Shown: positions 1 to 12,060 of the stretch, piece after piece | Layout of the letters: each line of letters starts with the position of its first letter | Numbering within the stretch: position 1 is the stretch's first letter | Assembly (NCBI GenBank): GCA_973895155.1 | Contig: OZ316891.1 | Span: 868,001 to 932,000 of the forward strand | Direction of reading: 5' to 3' | DNA from: Marsupella aquatica | Taxonomy: Eukaryota > Marchantiophyta | Length of the DNA: 64,000 nucleotides | The notes under the pieces: model-generated | The model's input: the letters and a program-made list of their open reading frames with translations, nothing else | What the model was told of the DNA's origin: nothing | Databases searched by the model: none | Position numbers and translations under genes: made by a program

Positions 1-596
1 ATTAACCTTTCGTCTAGAGATGACTTTTCTCCTCCATCGTTCGTCATCCTCCTAATGCGTCTCCCTACACAGGCCTTATCTTCTCACGAAAGTGAATGAG
101 AGTCGAGTGAGTGAGTATAATCTAAATAGACTTCACACACAACTCCGAAAGTACTGGAAGGTGAAGTTGAGTAAGCAATTAACGACATGAGTTACATGAG
201 TCCAGTTTTTTTGTGCTCAGGACTGTCTACCCAAGTGGATCTTCGCTACTCACTGAGATGAAATTACTTATTCGAGTCTCCACGTAATGCCTACTACTAC
301 CTGTCTGGCAAATTTGAGACTCAAGAAAGAAGACGACAGTTAGGGTTTAGGGATTGGGGTTTGCTGTCAAGTTCAGATCATCAAAATATATGACAGAGCA
401 GGAAAATTGAGTTTTAGAAAGCAATTGGCAACAAGAAGCGAAATTTCCTGTGAACTTTGCTCTCGAGTATTTTCACTCACAGATGTGACACTTCCTACCC
501 AATCGGCTGGGCATGTGGTCGAAGCTAAGATCTATGTTAAATCCATAGAGCTAGTGTTGAATGCACTAACACAGGTAAATCTGGCATGTTTTGTAG
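1..596. other. Non-coding stretch before the first recognisable exon
   Basis: No exon was recognised here. The stretch probably holds intron sequence of the J-domain protein gene whose later exons start at 597. A plant telomere-box-like run (TTAGGGTTTAGGG) is visible near 340-354. I looked for exons encoding the HPD loop of a J-domain and found none, so those exons are probably left of the window. Confidence 0.4.
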
Positions 597-2700
597 ATTC
601 TATCCGACCCAGCCAAACGTGCTGAGTATGACAAACACCTCAGCTCAAAACGAGGACTTGGAAGGACACAAACGAATGCCTCACGAACTCGAGAGAGGTC
701 ATCTGGCTATAGTGAAAGCGGTGGTGGGTTCAACAGCAGTGCGTTTTATGAGCAGCAGGACTCGACGGCCAAAAATATAGAGGTTGTCAGCTGGCTGAAG
801 GGGTATAGGGCCATGATTAAAGATGCTGTGCATCGACGTGAAATTGGCAGAGGAAAAGGAGGATGGGAAGAGGAACTAAGGGGGGAAGTCCAGTCCGCTT
901 TGAAAAGAGCTTACTTTGGTCCCCCGGTCTGTGAACAAGAGGGTCTACCAGAATGCTTTGAAGCAGAGGAGAGGGCACAAACAGACGTTCAAGATGTGCT
1001 ACACCTCGTCTCCGGTCGTCATCTCTTTGGGTTTGTTCGTCAGGTACAAAAATCGGCCCTGCTTGATGGGCAACATCAATCCCCAGTTCTTCTCGAAGCC
1101 AATGCTTCGGAAGACCGGTCTGACGACAGCGCTCCACACCTCTCCAATACTGCACTGGGTAGTTCTCTGGATGAAGCCTCTGATTTGGCCAGAGGATATC
1201 ACTCATCAAGAGTTGATAACGAAGCTCAAGTTGTAGCCCATGGAGTAGGAGAAGGGACTCCTTTTGTGGACCTTGAATTGCAACTCTTTGGAAATGTTGT
1301 GGCACGGTCAATTCGTGTACCATATAAAAATGATGGAACATCAGACACAAACAAAAATGATGAGCAGGATTGCATATATATCTACTTGAGTTCAGAGCAG
1401 GTTGAAGACGCTTCTGAGTTTGTAGATGGGACCTTAGCAGATGACAGCAAGTTCAGTAGGACTCTTGTGGGAACCATACGTGGTCTTCGCTCCAGCTGTG
1501 ATGGAAATGTTGGTTTTGCTCATGCCCCTGATGGCAAGAGAACACATCTGATTTTGCAACACACAACTCCTTTGGTAGGTGAGCCTATCAATCAATATTT
1601 GCACCTGTTCTTTCTTATCACATAGAAATTAATGCTCTCTTTGGGTGGTGGATATCAGTAGAAATTTTAACTTTGTTTAGTTGAGCCGAATCTTTGTGTG
1701 GAAAATGATCAAACCCAAGCTTGTCCATTGTAACACAGGTGAAGCACATGCAATGGTTTAGGATTGGGGAAGAAAGTGCTGCTTGTGAATGCCGATGCCG
1801 TCGAGCAAGAACTCTTCCTAGCAGGTGCGTACGTTTTCACTCGGATCTGCTCAAGGTAGTGCAGCTCCATATACCACAATCTTGTATTGCATTTGAGTTG
1901 ATCAATTCTAACTGCTGAACTAGGACACACCTACTTCCAATTTTCAGAGCTTGCGCTCTGATTGGGCAACTTTTGGGTGAAAAAGGTACTGGATATTTGA
2001 GCCGCGAACAGATACACATAATGTTGGTGGGTGGTACATTGAAACGTTTGATCAAAGTAGACGATCGTCCAAAGTCGACAATCCAAGACATATGAACAAA
2101 ACTCGCTCTGAAGAAATAGATTCCATTGGGCCGGACGAAGAACGGAAGGACAAGATGTCAGACTTGTAAGCATCCCTCCACACTTTAGTTTCTAATGCCA
2201 ATCTTGGATAATGCAAGTGTAGGCGATTGATGTACTGGAAATAGTCTTAGGAAGGTATTTTGTCAGAGACCTAACCCCCGATATATTTTCTTGATATTTC
2301 TTTATCTTCGACTTTTGTTCGAAGTTGGTATTTATGGCAACGGGCTGAGGTCAAGAGTATTGGGAGTTAGCATCCTTTTCACGTTGAGCCTTGGGATAGA
2401 GGAGGCTTTCTTCATTGCCCTCTAGAATAGGAGTAATTGCTAAAAGAGGGCGGGGGGTGGCGCTCTTGCATCTCGGATTAAGCGATTGACAGAAGCACCA
2501 ACGTACTCAATTGCAGGCTCCATCCTGCTATGTACATAATGGCAGCTGCATACAAGACTTTGGATGAAGAAGATAAGGCTGCCGAAAAAAGAGAAGCGAC
2601 AATTGGGAACCGGATTAAGAAGCTGGTGGATCTTCCTGACCTTACATCAGGGTTTGTGCACTGGTGGAAAAAAAAGTGGAACCCTTCAAACTTACAGTAA
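597..2700 (+). CDS. J-domain (DnaJ/HSP40) protein, 3' portion of the gene
   Basis: Four exons join in frame: 597-1574, 1739-1824, 1986-2165 and 2517-2700 (TAA), giving 475 codons. All junctions are GT..AG with matching phase. The first visible exon opens with the end of a J-domain (DPAKRAEYDKHL), the helix IV region that follows the HPD loop. Helices I-III must be encoded by exons before 597 and were not found. Next comes a low-complexity Ser/Gly linker and a charged helix (WLKGYRAMIKDAVHRRE). The C-terminal half has a Cys/Arg-rich strand (ACECRCRRARTLPSR), an aromatic block (YWIFEPR...GGWYIETF) and a basic tail ending HWWKKKWNPSNLQ. This C-terminal arrangement resembles a plant J-protein group of unknown client. 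As a J-protein it should stimulate HSP70 ATPase activity, but the compartment is not evident. Gene identity is good; the role is inferred from family only. Confidence 0.8.
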
Positions 2701-4629
2701 TTGATTCTTCTTTCGGCTATTGAATATGCTTCCGCTCTTATCTCTGTGGCCGGGCCCCTAATTTAAATTAATTTGCCCAGAGAAAGCCGTGCATCCGGCC
2801 AATTTGATGCTCCATAGGTGTGCATATAACTTGAGGTGGAGAAAGGTCCAATTGTGCAGTCTTTTTCGTCCATGGCCAATATTAGTCAATACCTGGTTTC
2901 CAAATCGCATGCGACTAAGCCAAGATATATTCTGAGAAGCATTACCATATTCTTAAGACGAGAGTAACTACAAGCGAAAGATATCAACGCAAGTGCCTCA
3001 CTAAGTGGAGAGAAGAGAGGATCTTCAACCCTCACTCCAGTTACCATCTCGAGCTACTTTGTATGGCAAAATATGCGGTGGGATCTAATAATGATAATAG
3101 TACCATCAGAAAGCAATTGTATTACCCATTGAATGAGATGAAAAGATGGTACCTGAAGAATGACAGTGCCACCCTTCTCTCATTCAGAACTGATGTTTAG
3201 GCTAAAGGGTGGCCTCCTAGTGTTCTTCAGTAACTAGTGCATTTTGATGTGGGGAGTGGCCTGTTGCCGTTTCATCGTGAAATACTCTTGGCAATACTGC
3301 AGTTGCGCCACGACGGTGTACAAAAAATCGTTGCAACACCGAGAAAAATGGACACCTGTAAATCAAATAGAAAGTACAAGAGAGACATGCAAAAAAAGAG
3401 GCTCGTGATCGTCAGCAAAGAGGAACTAGAAGCACCAAATACTCCTCGTTGAATAACCCAGAGGACATGTGTCTATTGCACCCGCCTGGCTGCTGCTTCT
3501 CCTTCCGTGGTATGAACTCTCGTTAGCATGAGACTGGGACAAAGAAATGCCTCTTCGAAATACTGAAGCTGGAGTATTGAATGCGATACCTCAGGAAAGG
3601 CTCAACAATATGTATTATGGAAGAGATAGACAAGTCCATCCAAAAAGGTCTGCACGCACTGATTTTGTGCACTGCCACCACCCTTAAAAAATCGAGCCCC
3701 ACCATCTCGATACGTAAATACGACATTGACATGGGAAATGCTTAAGGCATATTCGCGATATCACCGTCAGGCTTTCGGCTAGAGCGCCTCGTAATATTGT
3801 CAAAGAGCCCCTGCTCTCCTGTCAGAGAGGGCTACTACGACAGAGTTGGAATGTCGTAGGTGGCAATTTACAAGTAGAGTTGCTTCCGCTTCTGGTCCCC
3901 TTGCTAAATTAACGAGCTGTGGTCACATGAATGTCATAGTTCCACAGAGCTCCTTGACTACAAACTTGTAAAGGGCTTGTAATCTACCTACATTGATGTT
4001 CTGACTTAAAAAATTATCCGTCGTCCCAATTGGGGCTCTGTGGACTTTGAAGTCAACTCATTCTCCTATCCTCATTGCATCTGATGTGGCGCACCCGAGA
4101 CGAGGATGTCAGTTTTCACAAAATTAGGGAGAGAAATTTGCATTCCCCATACTGTAAGCCAATCCATCCCAAGTTGATGGCCTATTTCTCAATCATGTTC
4201 AACTCCACCGTGCTCCTCGACCAAGTTGTCTCAGGACCTCGCTTTGGACGGAGGCTGATGATTGAGCCCGTGATCATAGCTGTGGCTTCTATAGCTCAAG
4301 ACGTGCTAGCAGAGGCTCCGCCTTCCTCAATCCGGTGAGCGATCTCATTTTAGTGATTGAAGAGCTCCGACGATGGTCTGACTGAGATTCCACATAGAGA
4401 ATCCCACGCTCGAGTAAGTTGGAAGTGCCAATACACTTGAATTGAATAGAGGGCAAGTTCAGAAATTTCTCAGATCCACGAGGAAGTCAAAATTTCTGAA
4501 CACGAGCTTTTCTTCTCTGAACAGCATTCTTCGTTGAATCCGTACCCAGCCCGCTATTACTTTTGAGGTGGACCTGCCTCGTGAGATAAATTTTCAGATA
4601 CACATTTCTAGGTGTGTCCTTTCACATGC
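2701..4629. other. Intergenic, no recognised gene
   Basis: Short open frames occur (for example 3237-3452 and 4075-4338), but none shows a domain, plausible splice partners or biased composition. I see no structured repeat. Confidence 0.5.
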
Positions 4630-6745
4630 TCAGATCATAAATATCTCCTCCGCAAGCTCTTCCGCCAGCTGCGCTTCTCGACCGAAAACAACTGTGCAGT
4701 GGTCAGCAGACGTGACAGTGGTGAGACGCACGTTTGAATGACGCTCGCCCAGACTCACACTGTTCTTGAAAGGGACCACAGCGTCCGCAGTTCCGTGTAT
4801 CACTCTCACCCTCTTGCCGGCCTTTTGGAGAACCTCGAGACTTTGATCTGCAGTTTGACCTCCATTGCAGATAGTGTTGTGGAAAACATGCCAGGCTGAA
4901 TGGTGGGTGTGTCGGGTGAAGTCAGTCACGCATGACAAAGGTGTCCTTGGCCCCGGCAGCTTGGAGTGTACGAAGAGCAGAAGAGGTTCCCAAAACCGAT
5001 GATGTTTGCAGACCACAAAACAGACAACTCGCCCGATGTGCTCATACCAGGACATCACCGAAGCGCCAAATGTGATCAGCGGCCAAATCCTCCGCGCTGA
5101 CAATTGCTTCATTACGTAAGTGCTCGAAACCTCTCCCGATGCGCCGGGACAGTATGGCGGCGCAACCAACGTGACGGATTTCAGTGCAGACGGATAGTTC
5201 GCAGCCAACGCAAGAGCGATGGTACAGCCCATCGAATGGGCCACGAGATGAAACTTTTGAATACCATACGGCTCGAGAACCGATTTCCGAATCATGTCAA
5301 TGTGTTCCGCGATAGTGTACGAGCTGTTGGACGGCTTCGGACTTCTGCCAAAGCCCAGGATGTCCACGGCAAAGAGTCGATGGCTGGTTCGTAAGGATTC
5401 AGGAAGAGCCGGCAGCACTGTGTCGGCCCAAAAGGACGACGACGACAAGAATCCATGGAGGAAAATGACGTTGTTCTCAGCAGCAGCAAAGTTGGCGGCA
5501 CTGGCATCATTCCCCACTGACCCCACAAAATCTGCACAGGACAATCATGTACTCCCCATCACTCACACTAGTCTTGCCATTTTCTGAAATCTGCTGGAGT
5601 GGACACAAGATGATCATGCAGTTTCTTTCAAACAAAAATGTGGGAAAATGTAGCGAGGACAATTGTAGACTTTCTCTTCAGTTGTAGATATCTGCTTCAA
5701 TTCTAAATTTTTTCTTCAGCTTCAAATTCTGTCTCGATTTTAGATTTCTGCTGCAATTCTAGATCCTTTCCTCGATTTTATAAGCGTAAATTATATAATT
5801 TGACGAAGGACTATAAAATTCGACGAAGGAATATAAAATGTGAAGGAGCGACATACAACGAGCGAACTTTATCGTCAACACTCGAAGTGAAGATTTTCTC
5901 TGGTATTCAAGAAAGACACGTAGTCGGGCAAGATAGCTGACAGGGTAGACGAACGAACCTTTATCATCCACATGAACGTAGAGAAGTTGATCCTTCTCCG
6001 ATTGCCAAGACGTACATTGTTGACAGCCACAATCCGACCAGCGAGCTGCGTCCTTAACTTCAGTTTTCCTCCTAATCAAACTCTTGAGTGATCGCTCTGC
6101 CAAATTCCTCTGATGTGAAGTAGCTGTTGGTAAGATTATCCCCCGCCGTCGGTTTGAAAGGTCTCTTTCGCCACCCATGACAGGCAGCACAATTGTTTCG
6201 TCAGCCCCATCCGAGCACTTTGGACCATTCGGAATCCGTTCCGAGACGATGCCTTCGTATGGAATGGTCAGTTGGGTCGAATAGTTGTTGTTTTCGCCGC
6301 TGAGAGTTCGGTGGAGAGCGAGGAGATGAAGCCGAGTCCTGCCCAACCGCCTCACACTGCCGTACAGAGTATCAGAGCTGCAAGCCCACCTCTGCACCGG
6401 CCAATGACCATCGCCACCGGTGAATGCTCCTTCCTGACAGAGCTGAGAAAGCTGAGAGAGCGATTCTTTGCCGCCGAGATTGGCTACCTGATTGTCGCCT
6501 CTCTTCTGAATTCCACCGCCGGATTGGCCACAGTAGCACACTCTCGTTTCGGAGTCGAGATAGGAGTCAAGAAAGGCGAAGACGGGGCATAGCAACCGAT
6601 CAGTGACGTCCAGTATCGCAAACACGATCCAACTCACGATACTCAGGGCTCTGTTTCCTACGCGCCGTGACAATGCCCAAACGGCACTCCGCAGGAATTG
6701 TACCGTCTTGTTCAACATCTTTGAGACGCTTGCATAAACTCCCAA
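4630..6745 (-). CDS. BDG: BODYGUARD-like alpha/beta hydrolase
   Basis: Two exons on the minus strand, 6745-5959 and 5531-4630, join with matching phase (AAAG|gttcg, tgcag|AT) to give 562 residues. Residues about 25-60 carry a hydrophobic anchor (SIVSWIVFAILDVTDRLLC) and an acidic/aromatic stretch ending in CYC. A cysteine block (ARWSDCGCQQCTSW) precedes the hydrolase fold, as in angiosperm BODYGUARD proteins. The fold begins at VIFLHGFLSSSSFW, the oxyanion-loop HG motif. The nucleophile elbow is AHSMGC (Ser362), and the expected acid and histidine are Asp512 (HGTADAVV) and His540 (SADHC). BODYGUARD proteins are needed for cuticle (cutin) formation at the epidermal wall; the exact reaction is unsettled. 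The protein is about 90 residues longer than Arabidopsis BDG1, mainly in the linker between anchor and hydrolase domain, and I cannot exclude a small unrecognised intron there. Start chosen as the first ATG of the frame. Confidence 0.85.
5660..5840. repeat. Degenerate short repeats in the 3' part of the BDG-like intron
   Basis: The plus strand shows recurring T/C-rich units (ttctgcttcaattctaaat-like) at about 5690-5770, then two copies of a gacgaagga-tataaaat motif (about 5801 and 5823). These lie in the 427-base intron and just past its donor side. No function is evident. Confidence 0.4.
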
Positions 6746-8255
6746 AATCGAAACAGAGAAAATCCCGTGGCACTCCGAACTCTGATCCAGTTACTCAAGA
6801 CATTCCACGCTTCCAGTAAAACAAGCGATGGTGTGAAGGCGGTGGAAGAGACCCCAGTCAATCGTTTGTGATGATTCGTAACCAATTGCAGAACCGAGTC
6901 TGTTATTTCGGAGCTCGGATAGGTGTACAATACAGAAAGACCTCTGTGGTAGCTCAGAAATTTGCTGCCTAACAACAGGAGAGCAATTCCAATCCGCTGG
7001 TTGATAATTTGAAGTCAAAGAAGGGTGAAGGCAAACGCACGACGTCTCTATCGTCAAAAATATTTCTGTACAATAATCAGACTACAGTGGAGAGAGAGCC
7101 CCGTGGACGTCTCTGCTCATCAAGGCCACAGCTGCAATAAAAGGCGAGGCCGCTTTCGTATAGCTCGGTGATGCTTTACAGGATAAATCAAATGTTGGTA
7201 ACAGCCGTTTTGATCAATCGGTTTTCAAGGCATTGTTGAAGGTCATTCGGAAGCGCGGATTGGCCTCTGGCATTGGAAGGAAACCATGCGTCTGAAGATT
7301 ACTCGATTACTCCACTCTGTTCCCAAAACAGATGCGGCTACAGTCATTCGTTGCCGGTGCTACCAAGGCGAAAGAATGTCCTAGAAGAAAGCAAGCCAAA
7401 TTAGTTCACATTCGTAACGCAAATAAAATTCAATCAGTTCACATTTGTGAGAGCGCAATCGCTGCACCTCCTCGTACTCTTCTGAACTCGGTTTGGAATC
7501 TAGCATAGAGAACTCCACTCTGTCCGAAGGCAGGCGGGATTAAATCCCGTCGAGAAAAAGCGCGTGCAATTTATCTATCGCTTCATATGGTGCATGCAAG
7601 ACCGCTGCACCTTCGCATGTTTTCCTGAGCCCGAATTGGACTCCGGCGAAGCGAACTCCAGTCTGTTTTGAAAAGAGGCCAAGGAAATCAATCAACAGGT
7701 GGGACGTGAGAGTTGGAAGCTCGGATTCTACTCTCCTCGCGAGTAAGACGCGCGCCAATTCGGAAACATCTTGGACCACAGACTTGAGGTCTACGCGAAT
7801 TTGCACTCTGTTTCAAGAAAAGCGAAAGTGCAAAAGAGAGTGCAACTGAAATCAATTGACGGGTGGGTCCGGTGAAGGCGCATTTGCCGCACCGTCGGAG
7901 ATTGTTCGGAGTTCAGATTGGAATCTACTCGCAGCCACCAATTGGAGATTGGACTCCAAGTCGCAGAGTAGAGCTGCGGAACGAGAGCGATGGGGTTTCC
8001 TGTGGAGGAATGTTCGCCACGAAACCGGGAGAAGGGAAATTTATTTAGTCCGGCCCGAGGGAAATTACCTAGTTCCCAGGTTCCATGGCGGGCTGGCGAC
8101 TCCCTAGCCACTTGAGGTCACTGGGGAAATGTTTTTTTATGGATCCCTTGCCTAATTTCTGGCACCACAAAGGACCACATCACCAACACCACGATAAACA
8201 AGACTATTTGTATTTGTGAATCTAATAATTGCCCTCCATATGCCTGGAGAGGCAT
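6746..8255. other. Intergenic with diffuse duplicated segments
   Basis: No gene recognised. The stretch at about 7500-7960 contains partially duplicated pieces: recurring 'aactccactctgt', 'attggactcc' and 'gaaatcaat-aacaggtggg' motifs in two to three diverged copies. This fits an old local duplication or a decayed repeat. The open frames here have no domain. Confidence 0.4.
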
Positions 8256-8445
8256 GACTTCTCTGGGCATAGGCATGACTTCTCTGGGCATGATTTTGTG
8301 GTAGTTCACTTGAGTATAGCCGCATGGATCTTGGGTTCAAGTGTTAAGACTGACATTTCCTGACTATTGTGGTTAACTCTTCCCTTTCTCTGAGGTTTCA
8401 GAAATTTCCCCTTTAAAATAAAATAATTGTCCTCCATCATGGTTG
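8256..8445 (+). mobile_element. tRNA-derived SINE-like repeat, copy 1
   Basis: A block with an A-box-like start (GTGGTAGTTCACTTGAG, about 8298-8314) and a B-box-like segment (CTTGGGTTCAAGTG, about 8330-8343) is followed by an unrelated body and an A-rich tail (TTTAAAATAAAATAATT, about 8412-8428). A second copy with the same order of parts is at 32350-32560, in the same orientation. Two tRNA-like promoter boxes about 30 bases apart with an A-rich end are the hallmark of SINEs transcribed by RNA polymerase III. A duplicated 'ggcatgacttctctgggcat' precedes the head at 8251-8290. Borders are approximate and no target-site duplication was established. Confidence 0.5.
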
Positions 8446-8509
8446 TGACACTTTTTAACTAAGGAGAGAAGTAGGGTGGCCTCACTTATGAGATGACAAT
8501 GGGGCGAGG

Positions 8510-8650
8510 GCTTAGGTTCACAGGGGCTTAGGGGGAGTGGGGTCGGGGGTTCATGAGGGTTTAGGGGGAGCGGAGGTTGGGGTTTAGGGGGAGCGGAGGG
8601 CTTAGAGGGAGAGGAGGGCTTAGGGGGAGCGGAGGATCATGGGGGGGCCG
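8510..8650. repeat. G-rich minisatellite (TTAGGGGGAGCGGAG type)
   Basis: At least four tandem, imperfect copies of a 20-28-base G-rich unit centred on 'cttagggggagcggagg' occur. The unit resembles a degenerate telomere repeat extended by a GAGCGGAGG tail. Runs of four to seven G at short spacing could form G-quadruplexes on the plus strand. Confidence 0.7.
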
Positions 8651-8839
8651 TTTGGCCACTTCCCGGGTCCTCAGCAAAGCCCGTTGCACCAAAACGGGCC
8701 TCGACGGGGAGGGGGGAGCAGCAGTTGGGCAGGGAGAAGCAGTACTCAACAATGCAAAAATATGTGTTCAAAGCTTGTCAACTTGAAGCATCGGATGTAA
8801 ATTCACTGAGTAATAGTAGTTCAAAAGCAGATTGCTTCA

Positions 8840-9200
8840 AGCTTGGCGGGGGCAAAGCAAAGAGAAGGGAAGGAGGTTGAAGAGAAGAAGCAGGGGAGCA
8901 GGGGAGCAGAGTGGTTGCAAAACAGTTTTCATAAGAGGAAAAGCTGACAGCGAATGTGGTGGAGGACATTGGGTATGTCCGAGGAGGATCGAGTATAGGA
9001 CAAAGGAGGAGGAACGGAGAGAGTAAGGGAAAGAAATTGTTGGGGGGGAACGGGTAGAGAATGGATGCCTGAGTTGGGAGGTGGACAAGGAATTAGAGGT
9101 AGGGAAGAGGATGAGGAATTAGATATAGGGGAGAAGGCAAGGAATTTGATATGGGGATTAAGACGGGGAATTAGATACAGGGAGGAAGGGTTAATTAAGG
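8840..9200. repeat. Purine-rich tract
   Basis: The plus strand is strongly A/G-rich for about 350 bases, with recurring 'ggaattagatataggggagaaggcaa'-like units between about 9090 and 9190. Minus-strand open frames here (8837-9088, 8929-9348) are Ser/Pro/Leu-rich by-products of this composition and are not called as genes. Confidence 0.5.
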
Positions 9201-9699
9201 GATTTGAAGAACTTTTTCTTTGATGGAGGGAAGCAACGGGGGCTTGTAAATGGCCGACATTCCTCCTCAACGACGAGGATGACAATTCCCGCTTGGATGA
9301 AAGGCATGTTGAGGCCACCACTCTTCTGCTTCTCCTATGTTTTGCCATATCTTTCCTCTTGCTTTATTAGGACTGCACAGTGTTAGTGCTCTCGACGTGA
9401 GGCGCACTGAGCTTTAGTAGTTTCTAATCTTGTTTCTATAATCTTGGGCGTGTTGGACTTCAGGTTAGTTACTTTGTTGATGAAGGGCAATTTTCCCGTA
9501 ACTAGGCAGGTGGCAGGAGATTGGACAAAACCAAGCTCTCAGGTATGCATGCAGGAATTTATGTTATAGGTTTCTCTGTTTTACGCAACCTTCACAAATT
9601 TAAGACATAGTGCATGCAGTGATATCTAACTTACATTTGCAATTTTTGTCGGTAGCAGCAGGCTAAAAGAGATGGCTTTGAAAAGAGGATAACCGCCTA

Positions 9700-12060
9700 A
9701 GGTCCCAATGCAGCATATGACATGTTGAGGTTATTGCAAAGGAGTGCTTCTCAATTGGGCCCCTTTTACAGTCAACATAGCATCATTGTCAGAGGGAGTT
9801 TCAGCAGAACAAGGTAGGGAACAAGGTACTTTTGTACAAAGTACTCCACGTCCTCTGAGCAACCAATGGTCTAGAATTTATCCTTTCAGATATGGAATCA
9901 GCAGGACAGAGAATGGAAGTCAAGGGCATACAAGACAAGCCGATTGGAAAATAGAGAATGGAAATGTGAACATACCAAAAGAGGCACCTGCACATAGTAC
10001 ACAAGAGAATAACATAGATGAGGCTGAATCGACACCACTGAGGTGCCCTTTGCCATCTCGGGGGATTGAGTATCAAAAATCTTAGGAACCACGTGCGATC
10101 CAAAATAGGTTTTTTTGATAGAGATTAACTAAATTTTAAAAAACATAGGAGGCAAAAGAAGGTATTATACATTTATGTTTATAGAATATTCTCTAATATA
10201 TAGTTTTTATAAAACAAAATAGGTTATTTATATTGAAAAATGAAGAATATTTTTAGAACATTTTTTATAAAATAGGTCTATTTATATTAGGTTAGGATTG
10301 TATGTGGTACCTCAAAATATACACTTAGTTAACCCCTGAGTTTGCCATTCTTTATGTTTTTTTCCCCATTCTTTAAGTTTAGTTTGTTCCATGTATTTGT
10401 GATGTAATTGTAATTGCATTTGTGTGAATGCCTAGTTGGTGAATGTATTTTGAATTGCGTGTGTTTTAAATTGTCATGCTTTTACACTGAGTATAATTTT
10501 GATTATATTAGCTCATTTATTTGTTCATTGATAAGGGAAACAGTGGGATGGCCGTGACCAGTGCTTTTGACAGGTTACATTATGAGGCATTGAAGAACCA
10601 GGTGAAAGATTGCAAGGAGACATTGACAAACATGCACTGATAGAATTCAAACTTCAGTGTTGCATAAGATTGTCGAGCTACCACGACATTGTCGATGGGA
10701 ATGTGTGTCTAACAGATGTTGTGAGTTCTATTTTGATTGGAAGTGACCAAACTTGTACTATGTATCCTTCCGAAGCTGATTTGGTTCCAAGAATTCTGCT
10801 TTCATTTGGTATTTCAATGGAGTAGAGAGAACAAGTCAAACAATTCTTGACTGAGTGGGGCAAAGGTGACCAAGAAAGCTTGATGATCCGGGTGTACAAC
10901 AACATCCAAGACAGGAGGGGAGCAGTCCTCAACGTAATCACTTCCTAAACCTTTGTAAAGTTTTTCAATACTAGTTGAAACATTCAAGTACTTCAATTAA
11001 TTATTAGTTAGTTTTGAATGTGTAGTTAGCTACTTGTTATAAGTATTTTATTCTAACTGTTTTTTTGGCAGGTTCTTTGTGATGAGTTTTATAGTCATTT
11101 GGGGGCACCAAAACCTTGGAATGGTAACGATGAGAGGCTTGTTGAATGGAAGGAACAGTTGACAAGACTTAAGCAGACCCTAGAATGGAGAATAGATGTG
11201 GAAGGGGATTTTGTGGACCAGTGGGGTTCCATAGCAGTGCATGATAGTATTTCTCAGACATTGAAAGTTATTTGATACAAAGTTGTTGCTCCGGTTAGCA
11301 TCAGCCTTCAGCAGGCTGGATTCTTCTTCCACAATGAGTATTTTTAGTATGTTTTAAAGGTTTGATCTCTTGATCCAAATAGAATGGAATTGCATGTACT
11401 TAAGGACATTTGCTGGATTTTGCAATTGGCAATGGAAGGCAGCGTAATGGAGGCATCAAGAATGAGTTTTCATCACAAGAGCATGACCGACATGGAAGAC
11501 AGAGTGAGACGATAATACAGAGACATGAAACGTGTGATTGTGCTAGTTGATTGAGTCTACTAGCTAGATCTGATACCACTTACTACAACACTGTTTTCAT
11601 TTTGATGTTGACCACCCAATATGGTGCTCACCTAGCTTGTGACCCATCAGACCAGTCTACCATCATCATTCTACAGGGGACCCTAATTACAACTCTCCTA
11701 TTTTTGTTGTGAATCCTGAAGAGTTAAGGTATCCTCTTTTTGTTGTAAACTTTTCGTTCAACTTTAATGTAGCTATCTTTGATTTCAATTGCCTCAAATT
11801 CTTTCATGCAAACATGGCTTTTGATTGCGTTCAACTTAATAATGAACAGGAAGGGCTCCTGTAGTTTATCTGCTATAGTACTGGAGGCAAGATATAGCCA
11901 TGTAAGTACTTCAAAATTAAATTTAATAAGCATGAAGGGCTCCTGCACTTTATCTGCTACACTAACATTGATTCTCAAACCAGCTGTTCTGTGGAGATTG
12001 GGTCAGAAATCTGTCATCCCCAAAATATGCTACCACCTAGTACTAGGGGGTCAGTGACAA
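9700..12060 (+). pseudogene. Decayed coding remnant of unknown family
   Basis: Several short plus-strand frames read like protein but are broken. About 10548-10640 starts MAVTSAFDRLHYEALKNQV. 10610-10825 is MQGDIDKHALIEF through LLSFGISME, with further frame after the stop. About 11080-11275 reads VLCDEFYSHLGAPKPWNG through DQWGSIAVHDSI and then hits a stop. About 11380-11510 reads NRMELHVLKDICWILQLAMEG. Stops (TGA at about 11272, TAG at about 11346) and frame changes interrupt them. No motif identifies the family; a dead transposon-encoded or lineage-specific gene is possible. A 113-codon frame at 9744-10085 may be an upstream exon. Near 11840 and 11932 a segment (gaagggctcctg..tttatctgcta) is repeated. 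Confidence 0.35.

Noticed and set aside
817-1350. 177-codon minus-strand frame opposite the J-protein exon
   Set aside because: It is the antisense of a well-supported exon with correct splice sites and recognisable J-protein sequence; no domain in the antisense product.
11560-11585. Reverse primer-binding-site-like sequence (minus strand TGGTATCAGATCTAG)
   Set aside because: Only ten bases match the initiator tRNA primer site, and no LTR-like repeat pair is visible around it.
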